Source of the DNA: Bacteroidales bacterium
Lineage (GTDB): Bacteria > Bacteroidota > Bacteroidia > Bacteroidales > Bacteroidaceae
Reading direction: 5' to 3'
Length of the DNA: 10,629 bases
Assembly (NCBI GenBank): GCA_004555425.1
Contig: SFID01000095.1
Span: 1-10,629 of the forward strand
This document shows, in pieces, positions 1 to 7,506 of this stretch. Numbering within the stretch: position 1 is the stretch's first letter; the number at the start of each line of letters is the position of its first letter. The position numbers and the translations under genes are program-made. The notes beneath the pieces were generated by a model. The model ran no database searches. It was not told where the DNA came from and saw only the letters and a list, made by a program, of their open reading frames with translations.

Positions 1-95
1 TTCGGTCACGTAGCCCGCTACGCTCCCTCACGAAAAGCAAAAACCTACGGCACGATAGCCGCAAATACATCGCAAGCTAATTTATAGAACCTACC
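1..95 (+). mobile_element. MITE-like element, copy 1 (right half only, cut by window edge)
   Basis: This is the right-hand 95 bases of a 187-bp repeat whose two complete copies lie at 7616-7802 and 9060-9246. It starts at element position 93 only because the window begins there. The right terminal repeat CTAATTTATAGAACCTACC is at 77-95 and is the exact complement of the left end of copy 3. By eye the copy differs from copy 3 at 4 of 95 positions and from copy 2 at about 12. An internal hairpin, CGTAGC-CC-GCTACG, lies at 9-22. It sits just 3' of the minus-strand phosphatase gene. No transposase is visible, so the copy is non-autonomous if mobile. Confidence 0.75.
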
Positions 96-134
96 TTATT
101 TAAATTTAGGGCTATCTCACTAAGCCTCGTTACC
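96..134. other. AT-rich spacer between repeat copy 1 and the phosphatase stop codon
   Basis: This short spacer lies downstream of the minus-strand phosphatase gene. I see no hairpin with a T-tract here, so no intrinsic terminator can be assigned to that gene. Confidence 0.5.
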
Positions 135-629
135 TTACACGTTTTTTGCCTGGTTATCCTCTTTCAGCAGGAAGTTCACCACAGACTTCCAATCGGGAAA
201 TTTGTCTGATGCGAATTTGATATGGTGTTCGCCGAAGTCTGATGCCCCATGCTTGTCGCGGTCGTCAATCAGCCATGCCCCAGGCTGAATACACAGGTTT
301 TTGTGGTGCGTGAGTATCATTCGCTTATAGAAAACTTCACCAAAGTATTTCTTCACCCATTCCAGTTTTTCGGAGAGGGCGGTGGGGTTGTTCCATGGCG
401 AGGTAGATAGGATGTAGCAGTCGAAATGCTTGCTCAAAATATCCACCGCTTCTATGGCATCAGCCATCGGTTCCATACGAAGAAAGATGCCAGGAATGTC
501 GTCGTAGTGCGGTTTTCCTTTTCCATCATCGGCATACTGTGCAAGAACATCAGGCGGCGTGGCGTCTATACCGCTCTTGAAATCTACCAGCACGTTGTCC
601 ATGTCGAAATAAAGAATTTGCTTTTTCAT
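135..629 (-). CDS. 5'(3')-deoxyribonucleotidase-like HAD phosphatase (NT5C type)
   Basis: A 164-residue cytoplasmic HAD-superfamily phosphatase. Motif I is DMDNVLVDF at 9-17, with Asp9 as the expected nucleophile and Asp11 as the acid/base. Motif II is S75/T76 in LSTSPW, motif III is probably Lys110, and motif IV is the IDDRDKHG stretch with D122-D123 for magnesium. The DMDxVLxDF start plus STSPW plus DDR pattern is that of the NT5C family, which removes phosphate from (deoxy)nucleoside monophosphates. Its length fits bacterial members and is a little shorter than the mammalian enzymes. The ATG at 629 is favoured because motif I lies at its usual distance from the N-terminus. The gene follows queE after a 73-nt gap containing its own candidate promoter. 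The family is well supported; the exact substrate is inferred. Confidence 0.85.
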   Translation of the reverse strand: MKKQILYFDMDNVLVDFKSGIDATPPDVLAQYADDGKGKPHYDDIPGIFLRMEPMADAIEAVDILSKHFDCYILSTSPWNNPTALSEKLEWVKKYFGEVFYKRMILTHHKNLCIQPGAWLIDDRDKHGASDFGEHHIKFASDKFPDWKSVVNFLLKEDNQAKNV

Positions 630-653
630 AAATAATTTGTTTAAGAATCAACT

Positions 654-685
654 AGAATATAGTAAGCGGTGGATGAAAATTCAAA
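654..685 (-). promoter_or_regulatory. Candidate Bacteroidetes promoter for the HAD phosphatase gene
   Basis: On the minus strand TTTG (685-682) is followed after 20 nt by TATATTCT (661-654), an imperfect match to the TAnnTTTG -7 element. It lies about 25 nt upstream of the ATG at 629. The -33 part nearly abuts the queE stop codon. Confidence 0.4.
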
Positions 686-702
686 AATCTCAGAGGAATT
701 TT

Positions 703-1290
703 CTACTGAATGTGCAATAACTTATGTGTCTGCAATGAGAGCGACCATTCGGGGTGGGCGAGGCAATATTGAATGGCTTCGGCCGTGAGGCGGGCGTTTT
801 CGGTGGCGTTACCCGTGTCGCAGGGTTGGAGATAGCGGTGGCGTGATTCTATCTGAGGGTATAGGGGGACGGGCTGGCCATTATAGACCACTTTCAGTTC
901 GTCGCAGTGGGTGAGCAGAGGCTGGGCGGCACTGCTGGCGGGGAGGTAAGTGTCTTTGGGTGAGAGGGTGACCCAATCCAAATTGGCGGGAACGGGGTGC
1001 GTGCCGTTGGTTTCAATCGTGACGTAGTAGCCTGCATCATGGAGTCGGTCAATGAAATCGCTGGTCACGAAAAGCGAAGGTTCGCCACCAGTGAGGACCA
1101 CGCGCTGGGCTGGATATTGGCCGAGGGTGGCTAGGATTTCGTCCGCGCTCATCATGGTGTGCGTCTGGTGTTCGGTGTCGCAGAAAGGACAACGTAGGTT
1201 GCAGCCCGAGAATCGGACGAATATACTGGGCGTCCCAGTGTAGAAACCTTCCCCTTGGAGGGAATAGAAAATTTCGTTGATAGGAAACAT
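703..1290 (-). CDS. queE: 7-carboxy-7-deazaguanine synthase (radical SAM), QueE
   Basis: A 195-residue radical SAM enzyme of queuosine (preQ0) biosynthesis. It converts 6-carboxytetrahydropterin to 7-carboxy-7-deazaguanine. The cluster-binding cysteines are C30, C34 and C37 in GCNLRCPFC, in the CxxxCxxC spacing. The N-terminal LQGEG at 11-15 and TGGEP at 67-71 are characteristic of QueE, as is the C-terminal SLQTHKLLHIQ. The ATG at 1290 places LQGEG at the usual distance from the N-terminus. The frame stays open upstream to 1599, but those 103 residues do not resemble a protein domain and span a hairpin-rich region, so I exclude them. queD and queC are not in the window. I see no convincing promoter or preQ1 riboswitch upstream. 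Confidence 0.93.
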   Translation of the reverse strand: MFPINEIFYSLQGEGFYTGTPSIFVRFSGCNLRCPFCDTEHQTHTMMSADEILATLGQYPAQRVVLTGGEPSLFVTSDFIDRLHDAGYYVTIETNGTHPVPANLDWVTLSPKDTYLPASSAAQPLLTHCDELKVVYNGQPVPLYPQIESRHRYLQPCDTGNATENARLTAEAIQYCLAHPEWSLSLQTHKLLHIQ

Positions 1291-1387
1291 AAGTATGGCT
1301 GAGAGATTGGGCGCGTCAGGCGTAGATGACGATTCAGAAAAGGACTTTTCCGTTTTTTCTAGGGGCATTTCCGTTCTGGTGTCGGAG

Positions 1388-1423
1388 ATTGCCAGCGTTG
1401 CACGAGCGTGAAACGCTGGCAAT
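1388..1423. repeat. Perfect 12-bp inverted repeat with 12-nt loop
   Basis: ATTGCCAGCGTT (1388-1399) is the exact complement of AACGCTGGCAAT (1412-1423). The loop can continue the stem: after one G/A mismatch, CACG at 1401-1404 faces CGTG at 1407-1410. No T-tract follows on either strand, so it is not a simple terminator. It lies about 100 nt upstream of the queE start and could be an operator, an RNA structural element or part of a repeat family. Confidence 0.7.
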
Positions 1424-1447
1424 GTGCCTAAGTGGAATGAAAATAAC

Positions 1448-1501
1448 GGACCTGAGATTGGAAAAACAGGGAGGCAGGCTCTATCAATCGGTCCTTTTTT
1501 T
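1448..1501 (+). terminator. Terminator-like hairpin on the plus strand with no plus-strand gene before it
   Basis: GGACC (1448-1452), a TGA bulge and GATTG (1456-1460) pair with CAATC-GGTCC (1485-1494). Seven T follow at 1495-1501. The loop is 24 nt. Read on the minus strand it is followed only by a looser T-rich stretch, so a second role as the amylase terminator is possible but weaker. Confidence 0.45.
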
Positions 1502-1641
1502 GTGTACGTGCCGTTGGAGAGGTCGCGTAGAATCGCTTCTATTCGCAACTTCCGCTTGCTCCATTGCAAACGATGGGAGCGTGACGGACGAACGCACAAT
1601 CACGGAAAACCTTTTGATGGAGTCTGCCTCCAAATAGTATC

Positions 1642-3468
1642 TTAGAACTTCAACAGCACAGCACCGCGGCCTGGCAGGCTGACGTGGGTGGCAGCATCGC
1701 GCTTGAGCTCGATGGTTTGCTGTTCGCCTGTGAGCAGGTCGGTGGCATAGTACATTCCGCTGCGCAACTTCAGGTGGTCGAAAGCATGACCAGGGATGCG
1801 TATGCCGAAGGAGGCTGGATACTCGCCGAAGTTGACGGCCACGAGGATGGTCTCCTTGCCCGCCTTGCGCAGGAAGGTGTAGTGGAGATTGGGGTCGAGG
1901 CCGTGGGCGTGGTCGTAGTTGGCATACATCAGGTCGAAGAATGCGCCTTCGCGCAGGGCGGCCTCGGTGTTGCAGAGGCTGATGATGCGGCGATAGTAGT
2001 CGTAGATATGGCGCTCGTTGTCCGTCAGGTAGGATTCGCCCATGGAAAGACGTCGCAGTGAGGGCACGCTCCAATAGTCGAAGATGGTGGTGCGTCCGTC
2101 TTGTCCGCTGAATCCTTCGGCGTCCATACCGGGTTCGCCCACCTCCTGTCCGGCATAAATCATCAGTGGATTGGTGCGCATGCAGGCCGATACGACCAGT
2201 GCGGGGAAGGCGTGGAGGGCATTGTCTGCGAAGAAGGGAGAGGCGATGCGCTGCTCGTCGTGGTTCTCAAGGAAGTTGAGCATGTGGTCGTGGATGTCGT
2301 CCGTGCTTTGCCATTGTCCTGTGATGGTAGCTGCCGATGCCTCGCCGCGGGTGACGGCGCGGAGGGTGTCGTAGAGCCCCACTTTGTCGTAGAGGTAGTC
2401 GAAACCGCCGCGGTGGATGTAGTTGCGATATTCGTCGGGATTATATACTTCGGCAATAAACTGAACCTGTGGATATTGCTCCTTCACCTTGGCAATGGCG
2501 TATGCCCAGAACTCGCAGGGCACCATCTCGGCCATGTCGCAGCGGAAGGCATCCACGCCCTTGCCAGCCCAGAAGAGGAGGATGTCGGTCATCTTCGTCC
2601 ACGTGTTGGGGGTAGGGTAGAAGTGGGGATGGCGACCGCCCTCATAGTCCAGGCCGTAGTTGAGTTTGATGGTCTCGTACCAATCGTTCACACCTGGTGT
2701 GGCGGTAAATTGGTCGTTGCCCGTGGCCTTGGCGGGATATTCCTTGTAGGGTCCCTGGGGAAAACGCTTGTCGCAGAAGTTGGCGGTGCGCAGGGGTTGG
2801 GAGGTGATGTAGTAGAAATTATTGTTGGGTGCGAAGCGACGGCTTGTATCATCGTCCTGACCAAGGTCGCGCACGTTGGCAGGCTTGGCATCGCTGTGGT
2901 AGGTGCGTGCCACGTGGTTGGGCACAAAGTCCATGATCAGTCGCAGGCCAGCCTCGTGTGTGCGGTTGAGCAGGGCCTCAAATTCGGCCATTCGATTGTT
3001 GACATTGACGGCCAGGTCGGGGTCAATGTCGTAGTAGTCCTTGATGGCATAGGGCGAACCAGCGCGGCCCTTGACGATGGCGGGATGGTCGGTGGCAATG
3101 CCGTATTGCGAATAGTCGGTCTGCGTGGCGTGCTCGAGCAGGCCCGTGTACCAAATGTGGGTATAGCCAAACTGGCGGATGCGGCCGAGGACGGCAGCGG
3201 TGAAATCGTTCATCTTGCCGCAGCCGTTCTCCTTGATGCTGCCGCTGGGTACGTTGGCCGTCTGCTTGTTGCCATACAGGCGCGGCAGGACTTGGTAAAT
3301 CATTATACGTCCCGTAAGTTCGGGAGCAGGCACAATCGCCTTTTTGGCCGTCTGCTTCTTAGCCGTGGGCTTCTTGCAGGAGGTTTTCTTCGTTGCGCAG
3401 GCGGTCTTCGCCTTGGCAGGTTTCTGTGCGGACGTTTTGGGGGAAGTTGTCGAAGTGCTTTTGGTCAT
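1642..3468 (-). CDS. Cytoplasmic GH13 alpha-amylase family glycosidase with lysine-rich N-terminal tail
   Basis: A 608-residue glycoside hydrolase family 13 enzyme acting on alpha-1,4-glucans or maltooligosaccharides. The four conserved regions are present: I, DFVPNH at 180-185; II, GVDAFRCDMAE with Arg309 and nucleophile Asp311; III, FIAEVYNP with acid/base Glu340; IV, FLENHDE with Asp404. A beta-rich C-terminal domain ends the protein. There is no signal peptide. Residues 1-50 are rich in Lys, Ala, Thr and Ser (AKKQTAKKA type), unlike a catalytic domain. The ATG at 3468 is chosen because an upstream in-frame ATG at 3558 lies inside the fabD terminator; Met56 would be an alternative start that removes the tail. 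Amylolytic family membership is firm; product specificity cannot be read from the sequence. Confidence 0.92.
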   Translation of the reverse strand: MTKSTSTTSPKTSAQKPAKAKTACATKKTSCKKPTAKKQTAKKAIVPAPELTGRIMIYQVLPRLYGNKQTANVPSGSIKENGCGKMNDFTAAVLGRIRQFGYTHIWYTGLLEHATQTDYSQYGIATDHPAIVKGRAGSPYAIKDYYDIDPDLAVNVNNRMAEFEALLNRTHEAGLRLIMDFVPNHVARTYHSDAKPANVRDLGQDDDTSRRFAPNNNFYYITSQPLRTANFCDKRFPQGPYKEYPAKATGNDQFTATPGVNDWYETIKLNYGLDYEGGRHPHFYPTPNTWTKMTDILLFWAGKGVDAFRCDMAEMVPCEFWAYAIAKVKEQYPQVQFIAEVYNPDEYRNYIHRGGFDYLYDKVGLYDTLRAVTRGEASAATITGQWQSTDDIHDHMLNFLENHDEQRIASPFFADNALHAFPALVVSACMRTNPLMIYAGQEVGEPGMDAEGFSGQDGRTTIFDYWSVPSLRRLSMGESYLTDNERHIYDYYRRIISLCNTEAALREGAFFDLMYANYDHAHGLDPNLHYTFLRKAGKETILVAVNFGEYPASFGIRIPGHAFDHLKLRSGMYYATDLLTGEQQTIELKRDAATHVSLPGRGAVLLKF

Positions 3469-3540
3469 TCGATGGTATAATCTAGGGAAAGTTGAGTTGA
3501 GTGTGTGTTGGGATGGAGAGGCGTTCCGGAAAATGCCAAC

Positions 3541-3622
3541 AAAAAAAAGCCCAGTCATTTAGTGGAGAAACGCCAGCAGGTTTGTGCCTGCTGTTTCGTT
3601 TTCATCTCCACTAAATAACTGG
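3541..3622 (-). terminator. Very long intrinsic terminator of fabD
   Basis: On the minus strand the arms 3622-3605 and 3568-3551 pair over 18 positions: CCAGT/ACTGG, one U-G pair, then a perfect 12-bp block ATTTAGTGGAGA/TCTCCACTAAAT. An inner hairpin, CAGCAGG (3574-3580) with CCTGCTG (3587-3593), fills the loop. Eight T (minus strand of 3541-3548) follow almost directly. It begins 28 nt after the fabD stop and ends 72 nt before the amylase start. It is one-directional because no T-tract exists on the plus-strand side. Confidence 0.88.
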
Positions 3623-3649
3623 TTCTTTTGTATTGTTTTCAAGCAAGGC

Positions 3650-4549
3650 TTATTCGCCGACGCCCTTGAGGGTAACTTCGGCTACGCCCTTGGCTATCTT
3701 GGCAATCATACCTTGGAGCGTCTTGCCAGGGCCGCACTCGGTAAATTCCGTTGCACCTGCGGCAAGCATATTCTGCACCTCCTTCGTCCAGAGTACGGAA
3801 GCCGTGAGTTGCTTGATGAGGTTCTGCTTGATTTCTTCGGGCTCGGTGTGCGGCAGAGCATCCACGTTCTGATAGACGGGGCACTTTGGCGTGTGGAAGG
3901 TCGTCTTGGCGATGGCCTCCTCAAGTTGCTGCTGGGCGGGGAGCATCAGCGGGCTATGGAAGGCACCGCTCACGGGGAGCACGAGTGCGCGCTTGGCACC
4001 AGCCTCCTTCAGACGGGAGCAGGCCACGTTGATAGCCTCCACTTCGCCCGAGATGACGAGCTGGCCAGGGCAGTTGTAGTTGGCACCAACAACGACACCC
4101 GTTTCCTTTGATACTTCCTGACAGATTTCTTCCACCTTTTCATCGGGCAGAGCGATGATGGCGGCCATCGTACCGGCGTTCATCTCGCAAGCTTGCTGCA
4201 TCGCCATTGCGCGGGCAGCCACGAGGCGCAGACCATCCTCAAAATCGAGGCAGCCAGCAGCCACAAGGGCCGACAGTTCACCGAGAGAGTGGCCTGCCAC
4301 CATATCGGGCTGGAACTCTTCGCCCAAACAGAGGGCACTGATAACGCTGTGGAGGAAGACGGCGGGCTGCGTCACCTTCGTTTGCTTCAGCTCCTCGTCC
4401 GTACCTTCAAACATAATGTCCGTGATGCGAAAACCGAGGATATCGTTGGCCTTTTCAAAAAGTTTCTTGGCGGAGGGGTGCTTCTCGTACAGGTCCTTGC
4501 CCATACCTACAAACTGTGCGCCCTGACCGGGAAATACAAATGCTTTCAT
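3650..4549 (-). CDS. fabD: Malonyl-CoA:ACP transacylase (FabD)
   Basis: A 299-residue cytoplasmic enzyme that moves malonyl from CoA to acyl carrier protein for fatty acid elongation. The FPGQGAQ oxyanion motif is at 6-12. The nucleophilic elbow GHSLGE at 86-91 gives Ser88. Arg113, for the malonyl carboxylate, lies in VAARAMAMQ. The catalytic His198 is in SGAFHSP, and GPGKTLQGM lies near the C-terminus. Length and spacing match the canonical FabD of about 300-310 residues. The ATG at 4549 places FPGQG at the normal position. Its own promoter lies 46-77 nt upstream and a long terminator follows, so it is probably monocistronic. Other fab genes are not adjacent. Confidence 0.96.
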   Translation of the reverse strand: MKAFVFPGQGAQFVGMGKDLYEKHPSAKKLFEKANDILGFRITDIMFEGTDEELKQTKVTQPAVFLHSVISALCLGEEFQPDMVAGHSLGELSALVAAGCLDFEDGLRLVAARAMAMQQACEMNAGTMAAIIALPDEKVEEICQEVSKETGVVVGANYNCPGQLVISGEVEAINVACSRLKEAGAKRALVLPVSGAFHSPLMLPAQQQLEEAIAKTTFHTPKCPVYQNVDALPHTEPEEIKQNLIKQLTASVLWTKEVQNMLAAGATEFTECGPGKTLQGMIAKIAKGVAEVTLKGVGE

Positions 4550-4594
4550 GGTTTGGTTATTAGAAGTTTATGTTTGTGATTCGTTTTTGTCGTG

Positions 4595-4626
4595 TAAAAG
4601 TACAGATTTCTGTCGTACCGCCCAAA
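4595..4626 (-). promoter_or_regulatory. Bacteroidetes promoter of fabD
   Basis: On the minus strand TTTG (4626-4623), a 20-nt spacer and TACTTTTA (4602-4595) match the TTTG/TAnnTTTG consensus at all but the last base. The -7 element ends 46 nt upstream of the ATG. The spacer carries the near-palindrome ACAGATTTCTGT (4602-4613, plus strand), a possible operator. Confidence 0.65.
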
Positions 4627-4734
4627 TATTAAGGTAAAAAAGATGATGCCTTTCGCCTTATGGAGGAGTTTGGAAGGATGGGCGTGGACAGGCTTCCTTC
4701 TTGTATGCTGATGGCAGAGGACGCAGCGGGGAAT

Positions 4735-7491
4735 CTACGGCTGGAAGAATGTGAGAATCTGCTGCATCATCGCATCGCGTACTTCCGAGGAGCAGATACT
4801 CTCAAAGGGGAAACCCAAAACCACCGTGCGCCAATGGTCCTTGGCATTGCCGCCAAAGACAATGCCTGCGGGCTTGCCGCCCTCCGCATATCGGAAAGCC
4901 GAAACAGCCGCTGCGTCGGCAGGAATGATACAGTCGGGCGACTCCACCACGTAGGAGGTTTCGTTAGGTTTGTTCCAATAGCCGAAAATATTTGCCATTG
5001 GATGGTGTTTAGACTCACCTGAAAGAAGAGGTGAGGGTATCGCGCGAATTTGTCCGCAGGTGCTGGCCTTGTCGTCGCGCCACTGGTATTTCAGTACCTG
5101 TTGGGCAAAGTTGCGGTCGCCTTCAAGGGACGGCGCAAGGGGATTGTGCCACAAGTCGGTGGCTACATACGAGCCCGACACAAATACATTGCCGCCAGCA
5201 CGGCAAAATGTGGTCAGCAGACGTTGCATCGGTGCGTCAAATGTCTTGAAGTCCAAGGGATGTACGCTGGGACGGCCCAATTTCGTCTGCTTCTGCTTGC
5301 CAAGAATCAAGTCAATAACGGAATATTGGACGGCAAGGAGACTATCCGACATGGAACAAGCAGCTTCGCGACTGAGCGATACGAAGCTGTGGCCAGCACG
5401 GAGGATGGAGCGTCCGTGCAGGGCAGGATAGTCAAAGATGTTGCCCGCGATGACCATTTGCTCGTACTCGCCATTGCTTGAACCAAATCCAGGGCTATCA
5501 TCGTCCGTCCATTCCACGCTGCGGGAAAATTCCTTCTGCGCGCCAGCATATTCCAGCAGTCTGCCATCGGGCACGCCGCCATCTTGCCAAGCGAGGAAGC
5601 CCGCCTGCTGGTCGTCACTGCTGACGAAGTCGTCGGGACCGCTCACACGCGTAAAACCATTGATGACCAGCACGGGCGGTGCGGCGGAATGGCTGCTGAT
5701 GCCTACGGAAAGTATCTCGGAGGGCATGCTTTGGCCGCCTTGATTGACAGCCGCGACGCGGAAACTGACCACCTTGTCCTTGGGAATCGTACATATATAA
5801 GTGGTGTCCTGAACCAGGGTGCCGTTGTCGAAGTCGGCATCGCCTGTTCGCTGGTATACGATATAGCTTTGGGGCGTAGCGGTTGGCTCAATCGGGTCCT
5901 CTACAGGTCGCCAAGAAATTTGCGCCTTGCCTTCTTCGTTTACTACGGCTGCCAGATGGCTCACGGGAAGGGGCTGCACCACATAGTCCGTATCATTGCG
6001 GGCGCTGATGAAGCGGAGTATGCCCTTGTAGATGGCACGGCCTACGACAAACTTAAAGCGTGGGTCAAGTCCCCAACGCATATCGGCAAAGTTCTCGTGC
6101 GAAAGGAGTTCGAGGAGCATGGCAGGGACCACAGGCGTGGACGATTCGTTGTACCCGCGGTCTACACTCTTGCGCCCACGCCATTGAGGTTCCATCAGGC
6201 GAGAGACATCGTTCATGATACTCTTGTAAACCGCATCGCTCAATCGTGCACAGGCTCTTCGCGAGCTGCCATCGCCCAACTTTCCGCCCTGCGAGGTTGT
6301 CGTATAGATGGAGAGCGTGCCGACTAACTCATCGCCAGGTTTGTCGCCTCCGTCCGAATGGAATCCAAAGGAACAGTCAATGGGAATACGTAAGCCTTCG
6401 CCTTTCGGGTAAACCCGTGAGCCGCCTGCGAGATAGTTCACCCATGCTCCGCGGCATTGGTAATCGTCCGTGTAGTCGTTCTGCCCCTGGCTGGGCGAAT
6501 ACACGCTCATGGGCATTCCCGCCCATTGCAGGTAGTAGCGCGCACCCTCGAGCCAGCGCGGTGCACCGCTGACCTCAGGCGAAAGGTTGAGAATGGGCTC
6601 GTAGGCATTGCGGGGACGGCTAGAGGCTTTGCTCTTGCGTCGCTTCGTATTGTCGTAAACACGGCTGCCGTCCGCACCGCGCGCCACATTACCCATGCCG
6701 CCGCCAAACTTCACCGCATCCGCCGTAACCACAGCTTTCTCGTCTGCCGATACATTGCTGAGAACTACCTTGTGCTCAGCATCCTTGGAGAAGGTGAATG
6801 TGCCGAGGTAAATCCATGTGCCGCCACCCATCTGTTGGTTGACACGGAAAGAAGTTGTGCCGCCCTTGTGATGGATAGTATATAAGGCGTCTGTGGCGCT
6901 GTTGGGCAGCGAGCGATAGGAAACATAGACGGCATAGCGACCCTCTTTCTTGATAGAAGGAGTCCAGGTAGCATGGCTTTCGCTCTTGCCAGCCTCCACG
7001 GTGGAAACTTGGCGATACGTGCCTCGTTCAAAAGGATTCTCGCCATCCAGATACACTTCCTTGTCCCAAACGAAACCCTTCTCATTCCCCTCTTTCCATT
7101 TACGATGGCCGTTTTTCTCGGAATAATGGCCCGTAGCCAACTGTCCGTCTTCGTCAACGATGATTTCTAGAGGGTTGGTGTCGCGCTCGCGGGGCATCAG
7201 CACATTCGCGCCTGCATTCTCCAACATAGGCGCCACGTATTCCAGCACATAGCTCGTGGGATACTTGTCCTCCACGGCCTGCATGATACGCGCGCGCTGC
7301 CATTCCCAACGCGCATTCCCCAGTTCGTAGTACAGTCCATGACTGCCCCATATCGCAATATGCCGTCCCTCCAATCCCTTCTCGGGGATGTAGGGGCGCG
7401 AAAGGTTGGTTGTCAGTGCGGGAGGAGTTTGTGCCCATGTTGCCAAGCAACTTTGGAAAATCAGAAGGAGAAAGAAGAATATACGTTTCAA
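4735..7491 (-). CDS. Secreted amidase-like multidomain protein with golvesin/'xanthan lyase' type domain and FnIII
   Basis: A 918-residue exported protein. Residues 1-20 form a signal peptide (MKRIFFFLLLIF core, likely cut after ATWA). The N-terminal part (about 40-110, GSHG at His51) and residues 300-500 (FHSDGG with His378; LLELLSHEN with Glu461) together resemble a zinc-dependent N-acetylmuramoyl-L-alanine amidase fold. A beta-rich golvesin C-terminal-like domain is inserted at roughly 140-265. An FnIII-like domain follows at about 505-598, then an alpha/beta domain at 605-918. Such proteins are often labelled 'xanthan lyase' in Bacteroidales without proof of that activity. The likely site of action is cell wall or extracellular glycan. 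There is no type IX sorting domain at the C-terminus. The start is TTG at 7491; a TAA lies in frame upstream and no ATG lies between. Domain assignment is from motif recognition, not a search. Confidence 0.75.
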   Translation of the reverse strand: MKRIFFFLLLIFQSCLATWAQTPPALTTNLSRPYIPEKGLEGRHIAIWGSHGLYYELGNARWEWQRARIMQAVEDKYPTSYVLEYVAPMLENAGANVLMPRERDTNPLEIIVDEDGQLATGHYSEKNGHRKWKEGNEKGFVWDKEVYLDGENPFERGTYRQVSTVEAGKSESHATWTPSIKKEGRYAVYVSYRSLPNSATDALYTIHHKGGTTSFRVNQQMGGGTWIYLGTFTFSKDAEHKVVLSNVSADEKAVVTADAVKFGGGMGNVARGADGSRVYDNTKRRKSKASSRPRNAYEPILNLSPEVSGAPRWLEGARYYLQWAGMPMSVYSPSQGQNDYTDDYQCRGAWVNYLAGGSRVYPKGEGLRIPIDCSFGFHSDGGDKPGDELVGTLSIYTTTSQGGKLGDGSSRRACARLSDAVYKSIMNDVSRLMEPQWRGRKSVDRGYNESSTPVVPAMLLELLSHENFADMRWGLDPRFKFVVGRAIYKGILRFISARNDTDYVVQPLPVSHLAAVVNEEGKAQISWRPVEDPIEPTATPQSYIVYQRTGDADFDNGTLVQDTTYICTIPKDKVVSFRVAAVNQGGQSMPSEILSVGISSHSAAPPVLVINGFTRVSGPDDFVSSDDQQAGFLAWQDGGVPDGRLLEYAGAQKEFSRSVEWTDDDSPGFGSSNGEYEQMVIAGNIFDYPALHGRSILRAGHSFVSLSREAACSMSDSLLAVQYSVIDLILGKQKQTKLGRPSVHPLDFKTFDAPMQRLLTTFCRAGGNVFVSGSYVATDLWHNPLAPSLEGDRNFAQQVLKYQWRDDKASTCGQIRAIPSPLLSGESKHHPMANIFGYWNKPNETSYVVESPDCIIPADAAAVSAFRYAEGGKPAGIVFGGNAKDHWRTVVLGFPFESICSSEVRDAMMQQILTFFQP

Positions 7492-7506
7492 GAGGTCAAA
7501 AATAAT

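Larger units (their letters stand above)
1291..1641. other. 350-bp structured intergenic region between the amylase and queE
   Basis: No credible protein gene is visible; several frames are open here by chance on both strands. The region holds a short palindrome (1337-1350), a 12-bp perfect hairpin (1388-1423) and a terminator-like structure for the plus strand (1448-1501), listed separately. The amylase 3' end and the queE 5' leader must both lie here. I cannot place either the amylase terminator or the queE promoter with confidence. Confidence 0.6.

Noticed and set aside
675..703. Inverted repeat GAAAATTC/GAATTTTC at the queE stop as a terminator
   Set aside because: The stem is AT-only except at its ends, the loop is 13 nt and no T-tract follows on the minus strand.
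1291..1599. N-terminal extension of QueE by 103 residues
   Set aside because: The extension is not protein-like, covers strong DNA hairpins, and QueE proteins start right before the LQGEG motif as the ATG at 1290 does.
1326..1637. A 103-codon plus-strand open frame in the amylase-queE gap
   Set aside because: It has no start context or domain, runs straight through the terminator-like hairpin at 1448-1501, and several other frames are equally open there.
2101..3480. A 459-codon open frame on the plus strand opposite the amylase gene
   Set aside because: The minus strand encodes a full GH13 enzyme with all catalytic motifs. The plus-strand translation is Val/Gly-rich with no recognisable domain, as expected for an antisense shadow of codon bias.
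3469..3558. Upstream ATG for the amylase at 3558
   Set aside because: It lies within the fabD terminator hairpin and adds 30 residues without a signal peptide or domain character.
5584..6327. A 247-codon open frame on the plus strand opposite the amidase-like gene
   Set aside because: It lies inside a continuous 918-residue gene on the minus strand and has no domain-like features.
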